A stretch of DNA of 64,000 bases, taken from the NCBI RefSeq assembly GCF_006443685.1, contig NZ_VFYP01000002.1:248001-312000 (forward strand). The letters are read 5' to 3'. Positions 1 to 8,685 of the stretch are shown here, piece after piece. The translations under genes were made by a program, and so were the position numbers. The notes below the pieces were generated by a model that worked only from the letters and a program-made list of their open reading frames with translations, made no database searches and was not told the origin of the DNA. Origin of the DNA: Rhizobium glycinendophyticum. Lineage in GTDB: Bacteria > Pseudomonadota > Alphaproteobacteria > Rhizobiales > Rhizobiaceae. Position 1 is the first letter of the stretch, and every line of letters starts with the position of its first letter.

Positions 1-1128
1 AATATACACCGCCCCGGCTCGTTGACGGCCTCCGTCACTCTCTCGCTAGGCCTCGGCCTCAGCCTGCTCGTCGCGCTCGCCATGATCGACGGCAATCTGC
101 GCCGCGAGCTGACCGGCAGCCTTCCGGACCGCGCACCCAACTTCTTCTTCGTCGACATTCAAGGCAGCGAAGTCGACGACTTCCGCACGCTGGTCGAAGG
201 GCTCGCTCCAGAGGGCAAGCTCGTCGAGGTGCCAATGCTGCGTGGGCGTATTCTCGAGCTGAATGGCACCGACGTCGCCAAGAGGGACGTGCCTCCGGGT
301 GGCAGATGGGTCCTCCGCGGCGATCGCGGCCTGACCTATGCGACGAACATCCCGGAGAATAGCTCCGTGACTGAAGGCGAATGGTGGCCAAAGGACTATG
401 CCGGTGAGCCCCTGGTGTCGTTTTCCGAGCGGGAGGCCAAGGAACTGGGACTGAAGATCGGCGATACGCTGACGGTGAACGTGCTCGGCCGGAACATCAC
501 AGCAAAGATCTCGAACTTCCGAGCCGTACAATGGGAAAGCCTGTCGATGAACTTCGTCATGGTGTTTTCGCCAAACACCTTCGCCGGCGCCCCGCATGCA
601 TGGCTTGCCACGCTGATCGAGCCGAACGCATCGGCCACCGACGAGGCCGCTGTGTTGCGCTCGGTAACTCAGCGTTTTCCCACCATTACCACGGTACGTG
701 TCAAGGACGCGCTCGACATGATCGACAAGCTGGTCGGGCAGTTGGCGACCGCGATCCGTGCGGCAGCCGCCGTAGCCTTGATCGCCTCGGTTCTCGTTCT
801 GTCGGGAGCCCTTGCCGCCGGCAATCGCGCCCGCACCCACGACGCCGTTATCCTGAAGACGCTCGGGGCGACGCGCGCAATGCTCATCCGGGCATTTACT
901 TACGAGTACATGCTTCTTGGTGGGGCGACCGCCGTCTTCGCCCTGGTCTCGGGCGGTGGTATTGCATGGTACGTGCTGAGCCAGATCATGAAATTGCCGT
1001 CGAACTTTCTTGCAGACGTAGCGGTCATGACGATCGTGATCTCGCTTGTCATCACCATCGGAATCGGACTGGCTGGCACCTGGCGGATCCTGGGCCAGAA
1101 GGCAGCGCCGGTACTGCGAGAACTCTGA
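1..1128 (+). CDS. ABC transporter permease, FtsX/MacB type (5' end outside window)
   Basis: The reading frame is open from base 1, so only the C-terminal part (about 375 residues) is seen. Visible parts are a membrane segment at the start (TLSLGLGLSLLVALAMI), a long soluble periplasmic domain of about 230 residues, then a final bundle of three membrane helices typical of a C-terminal FtsX domain (segments near AAAAVALIASVLVLSGALAA, GGATAVFALVSGGGIAWYVL and VMTIVISLVITIGIGLAG). Families of this type have about 800-850 residues with two FtsX domains and work with a LolD-like ATPase in envelope lipid or lipoprotein transport; the ATPase would lie upstream of the window. No substrate can be assigned from sequence. 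The class is fairly sure, the role is not. Confidence 0.8.
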   Translation, partial: NIHRPGSLTASVTLSLGLGLSLLVALAMIDGNLRRELTGSLPDRAPNFFFVDIQGSEVDDFRTLVEGLAPEGKLVEVPMLRGRILELNGTDVAKRDVPPGGRWVLRGDRGLTYATNIPENSSVTEGEWWPKDYAGEPLVSFSEREAKELGLKIGDTLTVNVLGRNITAKISNFRAVQWESLSMNFVMVFSPNTFAGAPHAWLATLIEPNASATDEAAVLRSVTQRFPTITTVRVKDALDMIDKLVGQLATAIRAAAAVALIASVLVLSGALAAGNRARTHDAVILKTLGATRAMLIRAFTYEYMLLGGATAVFALVSGGGIAWYVLSQIMKLPSNFLADVAVMTIVISLVITIGIGLAGTWRILGQKAAPVLREL

Positions 1129-1293
1129 TGACCACCGACAAACGTCGCTTAAGCATTACAGCGAATTAAGACTACGGGTCTTGTTCCCCAGGCCTTTCCA
1201 TCTCATATTGATGTCACGCATGCTGGGCTTCGCAGCGGCGCGGGGGTCATTCCGGCCCCATCGTCAAACATTGAAGCTTTGAGAGAGGAAATC

Positions 1294-2031
1294 ATGTCCG
1301 AACTTCGCAACTATCAGAGCCGCACGGGCCAAGCCCAGTCGGCCACGATGATCGACGAAGGTCTGCGCGCCTATATGCTGAAGGTGTATAACCTGATGGC
1401 TCTGGGCCTTGCCATCACCGGTATCGCAGCCTTCGCAACCTTTCAGCTCGCTGTATCGAATGGACAGCTGACCGGCTTCGGTCAGGCCATCTTCCTGAGC
1501 CCGCTGAAGTGGCTTGTAATCCTGGCGCCGGTCGCCATGGTCTTCTTCCTGAGCTTCCGCATCGAGAAGATGAGCGTTTCAGCTGCACAGACAACCTTTT
1601 GGGTCTATGCAGCCTTAATGGGCCTGTCACTGTCGTCGATCTTTCTGATCTACACGGGCGCCAGCATCGTTCAGACTTTCTTCGTCACGGCCGCGTCGTT
1701 CGGCGCCCTGTCGCTCTATGGCTACACCACCAAGCGTAGCCTCTCGGCCATGGGCTCATTCCTGATGATGGGTCTGTTCGGTCTGATCATCGCGTCGCTG
1801 GTCAACCTGTTCATGGCGTCCTCGGCTTTGGACTTTGCCATCTCCGTCATCGGCGTACTGATCTTCGCGGGCCTTACCGCCTACGATACGCAGTCGATCA
1901 AGGAATCCTATCACGAGTCGCATTCGAGCGAAGCCAGCGGCCGTCTGGCCATCATGGGCGCGCTGCGGCTCTACCTCGACTTCATCAACCTCTTCCTCTT
2001 CCTGCTCCGTTTCCTCGGAAATCGCGATTGA
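1294..2031 (+). CDS. Bax inhibitor-1 (BI-1/YccA) family membrane protein
   Basis: A 245-residue integral membrane protein with about seven hydrophobic segments. It shows BI-1 hallmarks: the TAYDTQSIKE segment between the last helices and a C-terminal LDFINLFLFLLRFLGNRD tail. Members are thought to be pH-sensitive ion leak channels or modulators of membrane proteolysis; the exact role in rhizobia is unknown. ATG 1294 is chosen because GAGAGAGGAA lies just upstream (1281-1290); the TTG at 1279 would put this site inside the gene. It stands alone and is followed by a strong terminator at 2059-2080. Confidence 0.9.
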   Translation: MSELRNYQSRTGQAQSATMIDEGLRAYMLKVYNLMALGLAITGIAAFATFQLAVSNGQLTGFGQAIFLSPLKWLVILAPVAMVFFLSFRIEKMSVSAAQTTFWVYAALMGLSLSSIFLIYTGASIVQTFFVTAASFGALSLYGYTTKRSLSAMGSFLMMGLFGLIIASLVNLFMASSALDFAISVIGVLIFAGLTAYDTQSIKESYHESHSSEASGRLAIMGALRLYLDFINLFLFLLRFLGNRD

Positions 2032-2058
2032 TCCGGAAGAGCGTGACAACAAGTTAGA

Positions 2059-2080
2059 CCCCGCTTCGGCGGGGTTTTTC
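2059..2080 (+). terminator. Rho-independent terminator after BI-1 gene
   Basis: Six-base-pair GC stem (CCCCGC/GCGGGG) with a stable TTCG tetraloop followed by TTTTT, 28 bases after the BI-1 stop codon. Confidence 0.92.
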
Positions 2081-2128
2081 TTTGTCTTACGGCAAAGCCG
2101 CTGCAACGCAGGTCGGCTGACGGTACAA

Positions 2129-2158
2129 AAAAACCTCCGGCTCACACCGGAGGTTTTT
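2129..2158 (-). terminator. Bidirectional terminator between BI-1 and carD
   Basis: Stem AACCTCCGG/CCGGAGGTT with loop CTCACA, preceded by a run of A and followed by a run of T, so it can end transcripts on both strands. It lies 28 bases past the carD stop codon and backs up the BI-1 terminator. Confidence 0.9.
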
Positions 2159-2185
2159 CAGGAATGCAGGCGAATGAAGCGACGC

Positions 2186-2758
2186 TTACGCGGCTTCTTC
2201 CTGCGTATCGTCTTCTTCGATGGACTTGCCGCGCTTCGGACCCTTGGCGAGGTTGACCTCGACGAGGCGAACGGCTTCCGTCTCGGACATCTTGTTCACG
2301 GCAGCGATTTCGCGAGCCATACGGTCGAGAGCGGCTTCGTACAGCTGACGCTCGGAATAGGACTGCTCCGGCTGGTTTTCGGCGCGATAGAGATCGCGCA
2401 CGACTTCGGCGATGGAAATCAGGTCACCGGAATTGATCTTGGCATCATATTCCTGGGCGCGGCGCGACCACATGGTGCGCTTGACGCGGGCCTTTCCCTG
2501 CACGACCTTCAGCGCGCGCTCGACGAAGTCGGTCTCGGAAAGCTTGCGCATGCCGATGCTCACAGCCTTGGCGACCGGAACTTTCAGGCGCATCTTGTCC
2601 TTCTCGAAATCGATGACGAAAAGTTCGAGCTTCATGCCCGCGACTTCTTGCTCATCGATTGCGGTGATGGTACCGACGCCGTGGGCCGGGTATACGATCG
2701 ACTCACCGGTTTTGAAGCCATGGCGCGCCGAGGAATTTTTCTTCTGCTGGGTCGTCAT
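2186..2758 (-). CDS. carD: CarD/CdnL family RNA polymerase-binding regulator
   Basis: A 190-residue protein. Residues about 15-70 form the CarD/TRCF RNA-polymerase-interaction domain (GESIVYPAHGVGTITAIDEQ segment); the rest is a helical basic domain that contacts DNA next to the -10 element. Family members stabilise the open complex and set expression of rRNA and housekeeping genes. ATG at 2758 (MTTQQKKN) is chosen because AGGGAG lies about 11 bases upstream and because the conserved domain starts right after; the longer frame to 2869 has a non-conserved N-terminus. A very acidic tail ends the protein. Neighbours fdxA, S4 protein and helicase share the strand, an order I recognise from rhizobia. 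Confidence 0.93.
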   Translation of the reverse strand: MTTQQKKNSSARHGFKTGESIVYPAHGVGTITAIDEQEVAGMKLELFVIDFEKDKMRLKVPVAKAVSIGMRKLSETDFVERALKVVQGKARVKRTMWSRRAQEYDAKINSGDLISIAEVVRDLYRAENQPEQSYSERQLYEAALDRMAREIAAVNKMSETEAVRLVEVNLAKGPKRGKSIEEDDTQEEAA

Positions 2759-3140
2759 TCTATTCAAACACTCCCTGTTTTGCTCCCGGCATGATGCCGG
2801 CGCCGGGTCGGTCAGGCCCGGATGAGATGGAGAAGCCGCTAGGTCTGCCATCCTGATCCTGTCCGTCACAGAAAAACATCACCCTCGTCGCGACGGCGAC
2901 ACGACACGAAGTGTCGTCTATGTCACGTGAACCGCGTCGGTGGTGAAGTTGCTTTCGTGATGGCTTAGGGCACAGAAGTGCCACAAAGTGGAACAGTTCC
3001 AAGACGCTATCACAAAAAGACGAGGAAATCAATATTTTAGTGCAGCGCGCCATAAAGCTGGCGCACTCGGCGCCAGATTCTGTCGAGGGAGATGAAAAAT
3101 AAGGCAGCTTAGCCGGGCAACACTGGTGACAACGAGAGGC
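2759..3140. other. Intergenic region upstream of carD (382 bases)
   Basis: No credible gene on either strand. It must hold the carD promoter and leader on the minus strand. A perfect hairpin of 7 base pairs (CTGGCGC/GCGCCAG, loop of 5) lies at 3058-3076, about 65 bases past the fdxA stop, but has no clear T tract, so it is at most a weak terminator. Nothing else recognised. Confidence 0.5.
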
Positions 3141-3479
3141 TCAGTCGCCAGAACCCGGCTGTTCGGAGAAGTACTTTTCGAATTTGCCATCAACGCCGTC
3201 CATTTCCTTGGCTTCCGGCATCGGCTCTTTCTTCACCGTGATATTTGGCCAGATCTTCGCATATTCAGCGTTGATCTTGAGCCACTTGTCGAGGCCCGGT
3301 TCGGTATCCGGCTTGATGGCCTCAGCAGGACATTCCGGCTCGCAAACGCCGCAATCGATGCATTCGTCCGGATGAATGACGAGGAAGTTCTCGCCCTCGT
3401 AGAAGCAATCGACAGGGCAGACCTCGACACAATCGGTGTATTTGCAGCGTATGCAGTTGTCAGTGACGATATAGGTCAT
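3141..3479 (-). CDS. fdxA: Seven-iron ferredoxin FdxA ([3Fe-4S][4Fe-4S])
   Basis: A 112-residue ferredoxin of the Azotobacter FdI type. The expected ligands are all present: Cys9, Cys17 and Cys50 for the [3Fe-4S] cluster, and Cys21, Cys40, Cys43 and Cys46 for the [4Fe-4S] cluster (numbering offset by one from FdI). It is a cytoplasmic electron carrier. The start MTYIVTDN at 3479 has GGAG about 8 bases upstream and matches the family N-terminus; the longer frame is rejected. It sits between the S4 protein gene (ends 3670) and carD on the same strand. Confidence 0.95.
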   Translation of the reverse strand: MTYIVTDNCIRCKYTDCVEVCPVDCFYEGENFLVIHPDECIDCGVCEPECPAEAIKPDTEPGLDKWLKINAEYAKIWPNITVKKEPMPEAKEMDGVDGKFEKYFSEQPGSGD

Positions 3480-3669
3480 GCGGCACTCCAGAATGACGTT
3501 CGCAAACGACAGAAAGAGAACAAACGCGGTGTTCCGTCGAGGCTGGAAAAGCCGGAACGGGAGCTTGCGCCCCACCGGGTATCTGTCGGACAGCGTTGTG
3601 AGCTACTGTGTTATCGGAATCAAGGCAAGGATAAACAATTCGCAATTCTGCCGCAGGCGGACAAATTTT

Positions 3670-4080
3670 CTAATCGTCCGACCAATTGGGCCCTGAACGC
3701 AGATCCCGCAAGGCTCGGCCCTCTTTTTTGGTGGGGCGACCTGATCCCGGAGCTCGGACCGCCTGCTCAAGTGCCGTGAAGGGCTTTTTCTCCCTGGGAG
3801 GGCTCAGATCCTCATAGAGAAGGCGCGCTTCTTCGTAAGGACCACGCCGTTCGCCAGGAAGCTTAACGACCAACACAAGATCCCGCTCCGGCATGGCGAT
3901 CTCCAGCCGGTCACCGATCTTCAGTCCGTGGCTCGGCTGGCGGACAGTAGAGCCATTGACCTTCACATGGCCGGCCGACACGCGCTCCTGAGCAAGGCTG
4001 CGTGATTTTGCCACACGGGCGAAGAACAGCCACTTGTCGATGCGCTGGCGCGAACCGCTTTGTGGCTGCTTATCGTCCAT
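3670..4080 (-). CDS. S4 domain RNA-binding protein (HslR-like)
   Basis: A 136-residue protein with an S4 RNA-binding domain at about residues 10-75 (RIDKWLFFARVAKSRSLAQE, then VSAGHVKVNG) and a short basic C-terminal tail. HslR-type proteins bind free 50S subunits carrying nascent chains during heat stress; the exact role here is inferred by family. ATG at 4080 is separated from the upstream helicase stop codon by a single base, so the two genes are almost certainly cotranscribed and translationally coupled. Confidence 0.9.
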   Translation of the reverse strand: MDDKQPQSGSRQRIDKWLFFARVAKSRSLAQERVSAGHVKVNGSTVRQPSHGLKIGDRLEIAMPERDLVLVVKLPGERRGPYEEARLLYEDLSPPREKKPFTALEQAVRAPGSGRPTKKEGRALRDLRSGPNWSDD

Positions 4081-4081
4081 A

Positions 4082-7000
4082 TCACTTCTTCATCTGTTCC
4101 TTGAGCGCGGCCAGCTTCGCGAACGGCGAATCCGGATCAACAGGCTTCTCCTTGCGCGGAGGCTTCGCCTCGAAACGAGCCGGCTGCGACTTGTTGTTGT
4201 CGCGCTCTGGACGTGGACCGCGATCCTTTCGGTCGCCACGGTCCTGCCGTTCGCCCTTGCCAGCAAACTTGCCGCGATTGTCGTCGCGCCGTTCGCCGCG
4301 GTTATCAGGACGTCGGTCGTCGCGGCGCTGATCGTTCCGCGGCTCGGCGGACGAAGTGCGTTCGCCACCCGCAGTCCGCTGGCCCTGGCCGGCGCTTCGA
4401 CGGTCACCCGCAGGGCGTCCAGCAGGACGCTGGTTGTCGTTACGACCACCGGGGCGCCACAAGAGAACCGGCTTAGGCTCGGTCGGCTCGGCGGCAGCAG
4501 CATCTTCCGCAGTAGCGACGTCGGCCACAGGAGCTTCCGTCGGCGCAGAGGTCTCGGCAACAACTTCGGAAGCGGTCGCGTCGGTCTCGCCGTCAACCGT
4601 CGACTGATCTGCGTCATCGACGCTTTCGGCTTCCGGCTTGGTAACCTCTGCGGTCTCTGTGCTGCTTGGCTTCTGTGCCGCGAGGAAGCCTGCGGCCTCC
4701 TCGGCACTCACGCTATCGGCCCGGTAGCCCAGACCCTTCAGGATCTCTTCCATGTCGTCGGGCGTGGCGCCCAAGATCGAGAGCATCGCCGTGGTGGTGA
4801 CGAAACGACGGCCGTCATAGGCACCTTCGGGACGGGGAGTTGTGCCCGGCTTCCACTGCAGAAGCGGACGGATGAGGTCTGCCAGACGTTCCAGGATGTC
4901 GATTCGCACGGCGCGCTTGCCGAGGAAGCGGAAACCGGCGAGCTTGTAGAACATGCGCTCATAGGTCGTGTCAGTCACGACGGAGGTACGACCAGCGGCC
5001 AGAACCGGAATCAGATCCCCGTAGCCTGCCTTGTCGAGGCCGTCATTCTTCAACGCCCAGAGCAAGGTGATCAGCTCGGCTGGTGCCGGCTTCAGCAGGG
5101 CCGGCATGAAGATGTGATAGGCCCCGAAGCGCACGCCATAGCGACGCATGGAGGCACGCCCATCCTGATCCAGCGACTTGACGTCGTCGGCAACATCGCG
5201 GCGGAAGAGAACACCGAGATTCTCGACAAGCTGGAAGGCAAGACCCTTTGCAAGACCCTGCAGGTCTTCCGCACGGGACAAATCGTCGAGCGGCTTGAGG
5301 ACAGTCGAGATGTGATGATTGACAAAGCGCTCGATGCGGGCGGCCACGTGATCACGGGCAGCACCCGTCAGCTGTTCATCAGCGAGAACGATCACACGCG
5401 GATGGAGGATGTGGTCGGTGCCAATGAGGCGAGCTACCGGATCACCGACCCAGCGCACCAGACCATCGGAGCCGATGGCGAGATCGCCATTGCCGGACGC
5501 ATGCAGCCGCGCAGCACGTGCTTCGAATTCCAGCGCCAGCGCACGATGGGCCGCAGCCTCCACGGCCTTCGCATCCGGACCTTCCATGCCGGAGATCGGC
5601 GTGAACCGGAAACCGGAGAGTTGTCCCATGGCATGGCCTTCCACGAAGACATCGCCGTTCACACTGATTTCAGCTTCCAACATTGCATTCTCTCTCAAGC
5701 GCTTCATGAGCACAGATGTCCTGCGATCAACAAAGCGTTTCGTCAACCGTTCATGTAACGCATCGGACAATCGGTCTTCGATTTCCCGCGTCTTTTCTTG
5801 CCAGTGTGTCGGATCGGCAAGCCAGCCGGGCCGATTCGACACGTAAGTCCAAGTTCTTATCTGCGCGATTCGTGCAGATAATGTATCGATTTCGCCGTCT
5901 GTGCGATCCGCTCGGCGGACCTGATCGGCGAGAAAATCTTCATTCACCGTGCCGCGCCGAACCAGATCGAAATAAAGACTCTGAATCAAGTCCGCATGCT
6001 GTGCCGGCGTAATGCGCCGATAGTCGGGCAGAGCACAGGCCTCCCACAGCTTTTCCACGCGATCGGGGCGATCTGCGATATCCGCGATCTCCGGATAGCG
6101 AGAGAGAAACTCCAAGGCTTGCTGGTCCGTCGCCGGCAGCGCCCGAGTGAGCCCCTCAATCCTCGGCGCGGCATCGAGACTGCGCTGCAGAGCAGTAACC
6201 GAGGAGTAGTCGAATTGTGCCGTCCGCCACTGCAAAACTTTGACCGGATCGAAGACATGCGTTTCCAGACGCTCGACCAGTTCATCATCGAAGGGATTGA
6301 CGCGTCCGGTGACGCCGAACGTGCCATCCTTGATGTGTCGGCCGGCGCGACCGGCAATCTGACCGAGCTCACCGGAGTTCAGATTGCGGAACTGATAGCC
6401 ATCGAACTTTCGATCCTGGGCGAAAGCAACATGGTCCACGTCAAGGTTGAGGCCCATGCCGATCGCATCGGTGGCAACCAGATATTCGACATCGCCCTCC
6501 TGATAGAGACCGACCTGAGCATTGCGGGTGCGCGGGCTGAGTGCGCCGAGCACAACCGCAGCGCCGCCGCGCTGTCGGCGGATCAGTTCGGCGATGGCGT
6601 AGACCTCATCAGCGGAGAAGGCGACAATGGCCGTTCTCTGCGGCAGCCGCGTAATCTTCTTTTGACCCGCATAGAAGAGCTGCGAAAGGCGTGGCCGCTC
6701 GACAATGGTGATCCCGGGCAGGAGCTGGAGCAGGATCGATTTCATCGTCGCCGAGCCGAGCAGCAACGTTTCCTCGCGGCCACGCAGATGCAAGAGCCGG
6801 TCGGTAAAGATGTGTCCGCGCTCCAGATCGCCGGCGAGCTGGACCTCGTCGATTGCGACAAAGGCGACCTTTGTCTCGCGGGGCATGGCCTCGACAGTGC
6901 ACACCGAGAAACGTGCGTTCGGAGGGCTGATCTTTTCCTCGCCGGTCACCAAGGCGACATTTTTGACACCGACGCGCTCGACCACACGGGTGTAGACCTC

Positions 7001-7186
7001 GCGCGCCAACAGGCGCAACGGCAGGCCAATCATGCCCGAGCCATGCGCAACCATGCGTTCGATCGCAAAATGGGTCTTGCCCGTATTTGTCGGCCCCAGA
7101 ACGGCAGAGACGCCGCGACCGCTCAAAATCATGGGGTGGGTATTCAATGACCGCTCCAACTTGTCGGACGCCTGTCTCCTCGACAC
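4082..7186 (-). CDS. Suv3-like DEAD/DEAH-type RNA helicase with basic RG/RD-rich tail
   Basis: A 1034-residue superfamily 2 helicase. Walker A GPTNTGKT lies at 31-38, DEVQ (motif II) at 113-116, GSAT (motif III) at 144-147, and the QIAGRAGR motif VI near 290. This arrangement and the SUV3-like C-terminal region match the mitochondrial Suv3 group and its alphaproteobacterial relatives, which unwind RNA for degradation. From about residue 840 the protein becomes low-complexity: first an acidic Ala/Thr/Glu stretch, then about 130 residues rich in Arg, Asp and Gly, likely disordered and RNA-binding. The start is a GTG at 7186; an ATG at 7132 (MILSGRG) is a possible alternative. It heads the S4/fdxA block. 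Confidence 0.88.
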   Translation of the reverse strand: MSRRQASDKLERSLNTHPMILSGRGVSAVLGPTNTGKTHFAIERMVAHGSGMIGLPLRLLAREVYTRVVERVGVKNVALVTGEEKISPPNARFSVCTVEAMPRETKVAFVAIDEVQLAGDLERGHIFTDRLLHLRGREETLLLGSATMKSILLQLLPGITIVERPRLSQLFYAGQKKITRLPQRTAIVAFSADEVYAIAELIRRQRGGAAVVLGALSPRTRNAQVGLYQEGDVEYLVATDAIGMGLNLDVDHVAFAQDRKFDGYQFRNLNSGELGQIAGRAGRHIKDGTFGVTGRVNPFDDELVERLETHVFDPVKVLQWRTAQFDYSSVTALQRSLDAAPRIEGLTRALPATDQQALEFLSRYPEIADIADRPDRVEKLWEACALPDYRRITPAQHADLIQSLYFDLVRRGTVNEDFLADQVRRADRTDGEIDTLSARIAQIRTWTYVSNRPGWLADPTHWQEKTREIEDRLSDALHERLTKRFVDRRTSVLMKRLRENAMLEAEISVNGDVFVEGHAMGQLSGFRFTPISGMEGPDAKAVEAAAHRALALEFEARAARLHASGNGDLAIGSDGLVRWVGDPVARLIGTDHILHPRVIVLADEQLTGAARDHVAARIERFVNHHISTVLKPLDDLSRAEDLQGLAKGLAFQLVENLGVLFRRDVADDVKSLDQDGRASMRRYGVRFGAYHIFMPALLKPAPAELITLLWALKNDGLDKAGYGDLIPVLAAGRTSVVTDTTYERMFYKLAGFRFLGKRAVRIDILERLADLIRPLLQWKPGTTPRPEGAYDGRRFVTTTAMLSILGATPDDMEEILKGLGYRADSVSAEEAAGFLAAQKPSSTETAEVTKPEAESVDDADQSTVDGETDATASEVVAETSAPTEAPVADVATAEDAAAAEPTEPKPVLLWRPGGRNDNQRPAGRPAGDRRSAGQGQRTAGGERTSSAEPRNDQRRDDRRPDNRGERRDDNRGKFAGKGERQDRGDRKDRGPRPERDNNKSQPARFEAKPPRKEKPVDPDSPFAKLAALKEQMKK

Positions 7187-7310
7187 CGGCAGACCTTGGC
7201 CAACACATGGCGACGATCACCGGCAAAGGCAAGCTGCTTGTCCCATAGGCGGGACAATTGATCTCAAACCTCTGATCCGACTCGGTATTTTCCTCAAGGA
7301 ACAACGGGCG

Positions 7311-7373
7311 AACGAATCGGAGACGAATCGCTCACTCGTCCGAATCCGATTTTGTTCACGGCTAGATGTGGAA
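7311..7373 (+). repeat. Imperfect direct repeat, left copy (element A)
   Basis: Matches 9025-9091 in the same orientation: 19 of 21 bases in the first block (7311-7331, with two GAATC sites 11 bases apart), then 13 of 14 in GTTCACGGCTAGAT (7354-7367), then GTGGAA. The middle part differs. The two copies flank the hydrolase/DUF3309/glycine-zipper cassette. Confidence 0.7.
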
Positions 7374-7452
7374 ACACGCCGGTCTTTGCGCCACCAGATG
7401 CTGAATCTGCACGACCAGTCATGGAGATCGATCGGCACGGCGTTCCGCCTAG

Positions 7453-7478
7453 GGAACCTCGATCTTGTTCCGTACGTT
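7453..7478 (+). promoter_or_regulatory. EcfG/RpoE2-type stress promoter upstream of hydrolase
   Basis: GGAAC (7453-7457), 17-base spacer, CGTT (7475-7478): a full match to the consensus GGAAC-N16/17-CGTT of the alphaproteobacterial general stress sigma factor. Transcription would begin near 7484, leaving a leader of about 15 bases before the ATG at 7499. Confidence 0.8.
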
Positions 7479-7498
7479 GCGGGGTTGAGGTGATGATC

Positions 7499-8497
7499 AT
7501 GACGCTAACGCCCCCGCCCCCCCATTCGATCGGATCAAAAGAAACCGATCAGAACTTCGTGCTGATCCATGGAATGGTCATGGCTCCTTCTTTTTGGGAG
7601 GCCTATGCGCCCGAGGTCGTGCGTCGAGGACATTCACTCGGCTATCCGTTGCCCGGGCATCACCCATGGCATCTCGACGAGCCCGGCCAGCCGCCTGAAG
7701 CGCGTGAGGTCGCTCAAGCTTATGCCGAAGCCATCAGGCGAGATTTCGCAGGTGCCCCTGTCACGCTCATCGGCCATTCGACCGGCGGTTTCGTGGCACT
7801 GCTGATCGCCCGCGATTATCCGGAACTGGTTCGCTCAGTTGTTATGATCGGCGGCTTTGCCTGCGGCCGCTTTGAGGGGCAGGAGAGGCTCGCCGCCCGC
7901 CTGCTCCGCGCACCCCACATAGGGCCGTTCCTGTTTCGCCAATTTTTCAGGCGCTGGATTTCGACACCGGAGCAGTTTCGCTGGGGCTCGATCGAATGCG
8001 TCTTTGACCGCAATTGTCCTTGGCAGGGCGACGAAGCTGTCAATGCGATGGAAGAGGTCCGCCAGCAACTGGCGCAGGCCCGGCCGGAAGACATCGCTGC
8101 CTGCATCCGTTTTATGTCGGATACCACGCTTCTGAGGGATCTGAATGGCATCCGGGTGCCGGTTCTCAACATCATTGGCGCCAATGACGCCATTGTTCCA
8201 CCGGAGCACCAGTTGCGGGTTTCTCGCTTGATGCAACGTGTTCAAACCGTCGTCTTCAGCCGCTGCGGACACCTCCCCATGGTGGAGCATCGGGAGCGGA
8301 CAGACAAGGTGATCGGCGCTTTCGTCGATGGGCTGGAGGTTCTGTCCCCGCAGACCCCTCAAGACAACAACCCTTTGATCACTCGCAACGCTGCGAGCCA
8401 AACGCTGCGGCTGCTTGCGGGGGCAGCGCGCCGGCGGGAACAAAGTTCTCCCGGTCGCGTTCACTCCGCACAAGACGCAATGTTCCACATCGGCTAG
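7499..8497 (+). CDS. Alpha/beta hydrolase
   Basis: A 332-residue alpha/beta-hydrolase-fold protein with an oxyanion loop (FVLIHGMV, residues 20-27), nucleophile elbow GHSTGG (92-97, Ser94), and likely Asp230 (IIGAND) and His258 (RCGHLP) completing the triad. The last 50 residues are basic and poorly conserved. The substrate cannot be assigned. ATG 7499 is chosen since GAGG (7487-7490) is 8 bases upstream; ATG 7493 is also possible. The EcfG promoter 20 bases upstream points to induction in stationary phase or stress. Its stop codon lies inside the ribosome-binding site of the DUF3309 gene, so the genes are coupled. Confidence 0.85.
   Translation: MTLTPPPPHSIGSKETDQNFVLIHGMVMAPSFWEAYAPEVVRRGHSLGYPLPGHHPWHLDEPGQPPEAREVAQAYAEAIRRDFAGAPVTLIGHSTGGFVALLIARDYPELVRSVVMIGGFACGRFEGQERLAARLLRAPHIGPFLFRQFFRRWISTPEQFRWGSIECVFDRNCPWQGDEAVNAMEEVRQQLAQARPEDIAACIRFMSDTTLLRDLNGIRVPVLNIIGANDAIVPPEHQLRVSRLMQRVQTVVFSRCGHLPMVEHRERTDKVIGAFVDGLEVLSPQTPQDNNPLITRNAASQTLRLLAGAARRREQSSPGRVHSAQDAMFHIG
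8437..8461 (+). promoter_or_regulatory. Second EcfG/RpoE2-type promoter, inside the hydrolase 3' end
   Basis: GGAAC (8437-8441), 16-base spacer, CGTT (8458-8461), again a full consensus match. It would start transcripts near 8468, about 42 bases before the DUF3309 gene, giving the two small downstream genes their own stress promoter. Confidence 0.72.
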
Positions 8498-8509
8498 GAG
8501 AGGCCCCCC

Positions 8510-8662
8510 ATGAGTACAATTCTCATCGTCATTTTGATTCTGCTGCTGATCGGCGCACTGCCGAGCTGGGGCTATAGCCGCGGCTGGGGTTACGGACCGT
8601 CGGGAGGTCTCGGACTGGTACTGCTCATCCTCATCATCCTGATGTTGATGGGTCGAATTTAA
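8510..8662 (+). CDS. DUF3309 family small membrane protein
   Basis: A 50-residue peptide: a hydrophobic N-terminal helix (TILIVILILLLIGALPSW), a polar middle SRGWGYGPSGG that is the family signature, a second hydrophobic helix and the end LMGRI. It is likely an inner-membrane hairpin of unknown function, common in proteobacteria and often stress-linked. AGGAGAGG just upstream (overlapping the hydrolase stop) is its ribosome-binding site. It lies between the hydrolase gene and the glycine-zipper gene and has its own predicted EcfG promoter at 8437. Confidence 0.9.
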   Translation: MSTILIVILILLLIGALPSWGYSRGWGYGPSGGLGLVLLILIILMLMGRI

Positions 8663-8685
8663 ACTCTAGGGAAAAGGAAACGACG

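Larger units (their letters stand above)
7187..7498. other. Divergent intergenic region, helicase and stress cassette (312 bases)
   Basis: Holds the helicase promoter on the minus strand, one copy of a duplicated element (7311-7373) and an EcfG-type promoter (7453-7478) for the plus-strand hydrolase. Four GANTC (CcrM) sites occur at 7278, 7314, 7325 and 7342. No gene is seen. Confidence 0.6.

Noticed and set aside
46..840. Open frame of 264 codons on the minus strand
   Set aside because: Antisense to the permease, which shows clear membrane helices in its frame.
2760..3053. Possible 97-codon gene in the carD upstream region
   Set aside because: No ribosome-binding site, no recognisable motif, and it overlaps the carD promoter region.
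4034..5758. Long open frame (574 codons) on the plus strand
   Set aside because: Fully antisense to the conserved helicase, with low-complexity Arg/Ser-rich translation caused by GC-rich codon bias.
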